This document shows positions 62,109 to 64,000 of a stretch of 64,000 nt of DNA, in pieces. The notes beneath the pieces were generated by a model. It saw nothing but the letters and a program-made list of their open reading frames with translations, ran no database searches and had not been told where the DNA came from. A program made the translations under genes and the position numbers. The DNA comes from Shouchella xiaoxiensis (lineage in GTDB: Bacteria; Bacillota; Bacilli; Bacillales; Bacillaceae_D). Each line of letters starts with the position of its first letter. Within the stretch, counting starts at the first letter, position 1. The stretch covers positions 1-64,000 of the forward strand of contig NZ_JAFBCV010000002.1 in assembly GCF_016907895.1 (NCBI RefSeq), written 5' to 3'.

Positions 62109-64000
62109 GTGGAAATAAAACGAGCAGTCACGAATAAACGAGCGGTTTTTTTAATGTTCTTGTTCATCACGGTGCTACTCATTATGTTTGGACGGATGAC
62201 TTATATACAGTTAACAAAAGAAGTAAGAGGACATGATCTTCAAGAAATGGCTGCACAGAAATACGATCGCTCTCAAGTTTTAGAGAGTAGTCGAGGCTCA
62301 ATTTTAGATCGACATGGTAGTGTCCTTGCTGAGGACGTACCGGCTTATAATGTTGTTGCCGTCCTATCACCTAATCAAGGGGAAAACCAATTCGTTGAAG
62401 ACGCAGCAGCAACGGCTGAAGCACTGGCTCCATTTGTTGGGATGGATCAACTACAACTCGAAAACCAAATCCAATCGGGAATTGATAACGGACGATACCA
62501 GATTGAGCTGGGTGCTGGATCGCGTAATCTCACATATAATCAAAAAACACAAGTAAGTGAATTGGAACTTCCGGGAATTATGATTGAGGAAACTAGCCGG
62601 CGCTATTATCCAAAGCAAACATTTGCTTCTCATGTTATCGGTCAGCAGAGTATTCTAGAAGGCGTCAACCATATGGGGCTTGAAGGAAGGCTTAACGACG
62701 ATTTAGAGTCGGTTGATGGGCATATTGAATATTCTAGCCTTCATCGTGGTCTTACGGCGGCAACTGATCGAATTACGATGCCTGAAGATGGTGCAGATGT
62801 TTATACAACGATTGATACGAATATTCAAGCAGCGCTTGAGCAAGCAATGGCTCAAGTAGAGGAAGAGTATGCACCTGAGAAAATGACTGCTATTGCCGCA
62901 GATCCCCGGACTGGAGAAATATTAGCGATGTCTAATCGACCGAGCTTTAATCCGAATCAGTATGGAGAAATAGAAAACTATTTAAATTATGCTGTGCAAG
63001 ATGCCGTTGAGCCAGGTTCAACATTGAAAATGTTTACTGTGGCAGCTGCGATTGAAGAGGGTGTTTTTGATACTGAACGCACGTTTAAGTCAGGTAAATA
63101 TGAAATTGATTTACATTCTAACCCTGTAAACGACGTTAATCCCGATGGTTGGGGAGAAATTAGCTATGAAGAAGGTTTTCAGCGTTCATCCAACGTGCTT
63201 GTCTCTAAGCTTGTGCTTGAAGATTTAGGGATAGAATCTTTTTATTCTTATTTAAACGATTTTGGATTTGGTGAGCGAACTGGCGTTGATTTGGATCAAG
63301 AAAGCACAGGACGTGTTGAACCAGGAAGACGTTCAGATGCTGCCAGAACATCATTTGGCCAAAATTCAACCGTCACACCCATTCAAATGATTCAAGCCGC
63401 AACTGCAATCGCAAATGATGGTGTGATGATGAAGCCTTACATTGTCAAAGAAGTAAAGGACTCTGCGGGTAAAACGTTACGTCAAGGAGAAAGTGAAGTT
63501 GTTGGTGAACCGATCTCAGCATCAACTGCCCAGCAAACGCGTGAGTTGTTACGTGGTGTTGTTGACGGCGAGTTTGGAACAGGCAAGAAATATAATCTCC
63601 AAGGACTTGATGTAGCTGGAAAAACCGGGACAGCTCAAATTGCTGAAGGTGGAGAATATTTGAGAGGTCATGGACAGCATTTGTATTCGTTCATGGGCAT
63701 GGCCCCGTATGAAGATCCAAAAGTCGTGCTCTATGTCTCAGTCACAAAGCCAAAGCTAAGTGAAGGGGATTCTGGCAATGACCCTGTTTCTCTTATTTTT
63801 AACGCTGTGATGCAACGGAGTATGTCCTATATGGATCTTGAACCAAGTGATGAGGAACTGATAGAAGAAGCCGAGAAACAAGGAATTGAGATGCCTGATC
63901 TCGTTGGTGAACATCCTACAAATCTAGCAGGTTTAAACGAAGAACAAGTGGTTGTGATTGGCGATGGAAGCACAATTGAGAAGCAGCAGCCACAAGCTGA
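62109..64000 (+). CDS. pbpB: Penicillin-binding protein 2B, cell-division transpeptidase (partial)
   Basis: 630 residues are visible and the frame is still open at the window end. GTG start (MEIKRAVTNKR) eight bases after AAAGGGGA. Membrane anchor at about 12-34, dimerisation domain (SRGSILDRHGSVLAED near 60, VIGQ near 177), transpeptidase domain with SxxK as PGSTLK near 301, SxN as SSN near 362 and KTGT near 502, then the beginning of a PASTA domain (EMPDLVGEHPTNL near 595). Makes septal peptidoglycan with FtsW. Follows ftsL as in B. subtilis. Confidence 0.95.
   Translation, partial: MEIKRAVTNKRAVFLMFLFITVLLIMFGRMTYIQLTKEVRGHDLQEMAAQKYDRSQVLESSRGSILDRHGSVLAEDVPAYNVVAVLSPNQGENQFVEDAAATAEALAPFVGMDQLQLENQIQSGIDNGRYQIELGAGSRNLTYNQKTQVSELELPGIMIEETSRRYYPKQTFASHVIGQQSILEGVNHMGLEGRLNDDLESVDGHIEYSSLHRGLTAATDRITMPEDGADVYTTIDTNIQAALEQAMAQVEEEYAPEKMTAIAADPRTGEILAMSNRPSFNPNQYGEIENYLNYAVQDAVEPGSTLKMFTVAAAIEEGVFDTERTFKSGKYEIDLHSNPVNDVNPDGWGEISYEEGFQRSSNVLVSKLVLEDLGIESFYSYLNDFGFGERTGVDLDQESTGRVEPGRRSDAARTSFGQNSTVTPIQMIQAATAIANDGVMMKPYIVKEVKDSAGKTLRQGESEVVGEPISASTAQQTRELLRGVVDGEFGTGKKYNLQGLDVAGKTGTAQIAEGGEYLRGHGQHLYSFMGMAPYEDPKVVLYVSVTKPKLSEGDSGNDPVSLIFNAVMQRSMSYMDLEPSDEELIEEAEKQGIEMPDLVGEHPTNLAGLNEEQVVVIGDGSTIEKQQPQA

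Overview
The window is a stretch of core chromosome from an aerobic, endospore-forming member of the Bacillaceae. Gene order follows the Bacillus subtilis segment from ykuQ (dapH) to the start of the division and cell-wall cluster almost step by step: dapH-dapL-ykuS-ykuT-ykuU-ykuV, rnjA-rpoY, def, ykyA-pdhABCD, SR1-speA-yktA-yktB, inositol phosphatase, ylaF-typA-ylaH-ylaI-ylaK-ylaN-pycA, ctaA-ctaCDEF, ylbA to ylbQ, bshC, mraZ-rsmH-ftsL-pbpB. Base composition is about 40 % GC by eye. Many secreted or lipid-anchored proteins carry very acidic linkers (CopC-like protein, deacetylase, CtaC). That hints at an alkaliphilic or halotolerant genus, but this is inference. No rRNA, tRNA, prophage or CRISPR array was seen.

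Layout. 1-425: end of an IS3-family element. 0.46-4.7 kb: CopC-like membrane protein, mechanosensitive channel, HD-GYP protein, AEC transporter. 4.75-8.2 kb: lysine/diaminopimelate operon, with a class-III aminotransferase inserted between dapH and dapL. 8.2-10.3 kb: ykuT and a peroxiredoxin/thioredoxin-like pair. 10.3-13.4 kb: RNase J1, RNA polymerase epsilon, peptide deformylase, a YjcZ-type protein and a possible 25-residue peptide. 13.6-19.5 kb: ykyA and the pyruvate dehydrogenase operon. 19.5-22.8 kb: accessory lipoprotein, BCCT osmolyte transporter, NodB-type deacetylase. 22.9-28 kb: SR1/SR1P dual-function RNA, speA and small conserved genes. 28.2-33.2 kb: typA/yla block. 33.3-42.7 kb: pyruvate carboxylase, haem A synthase and the caa3 oxidase operon. 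42.7-58.5 kb: ylb block, interrupted by an ATP-grasp gene and an IS200-type element, with a CsfG-like sporulation RNA upstream of rsmD. 58.5-64 kb: bshC and the start of the dcw cluster; pbpB runs off the window.

The genes are mostly housekeeping. Pyruvate is fed to acetyl-CoA (Pdh) or oxaloacetate (PycA), electrons go to a cytochrome caa3 oxidase, and wall precursors and division proteins come from dap and dcw genes. Sporulation genes (ylbD, ylbJ, gerR, CsfG, YjcZ) are interspersed. Transcription units are often closed by strong, frequently bidirectional hairpins that overlap stop codons. Starts at TTG or GTG are common, and several starts given here rest on the ribosome-binding site.

I found no wholly new multi-gene system. 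The most rewarding signals are RNA-level: the CsfG-like RNA with a forespore-type promoter, the SR1-like RNA, a hairpin that sits exactly between the ribosome-binding site and start codon of ylaI, and a 10-bp-periodic GTGG array in front of mraZ.
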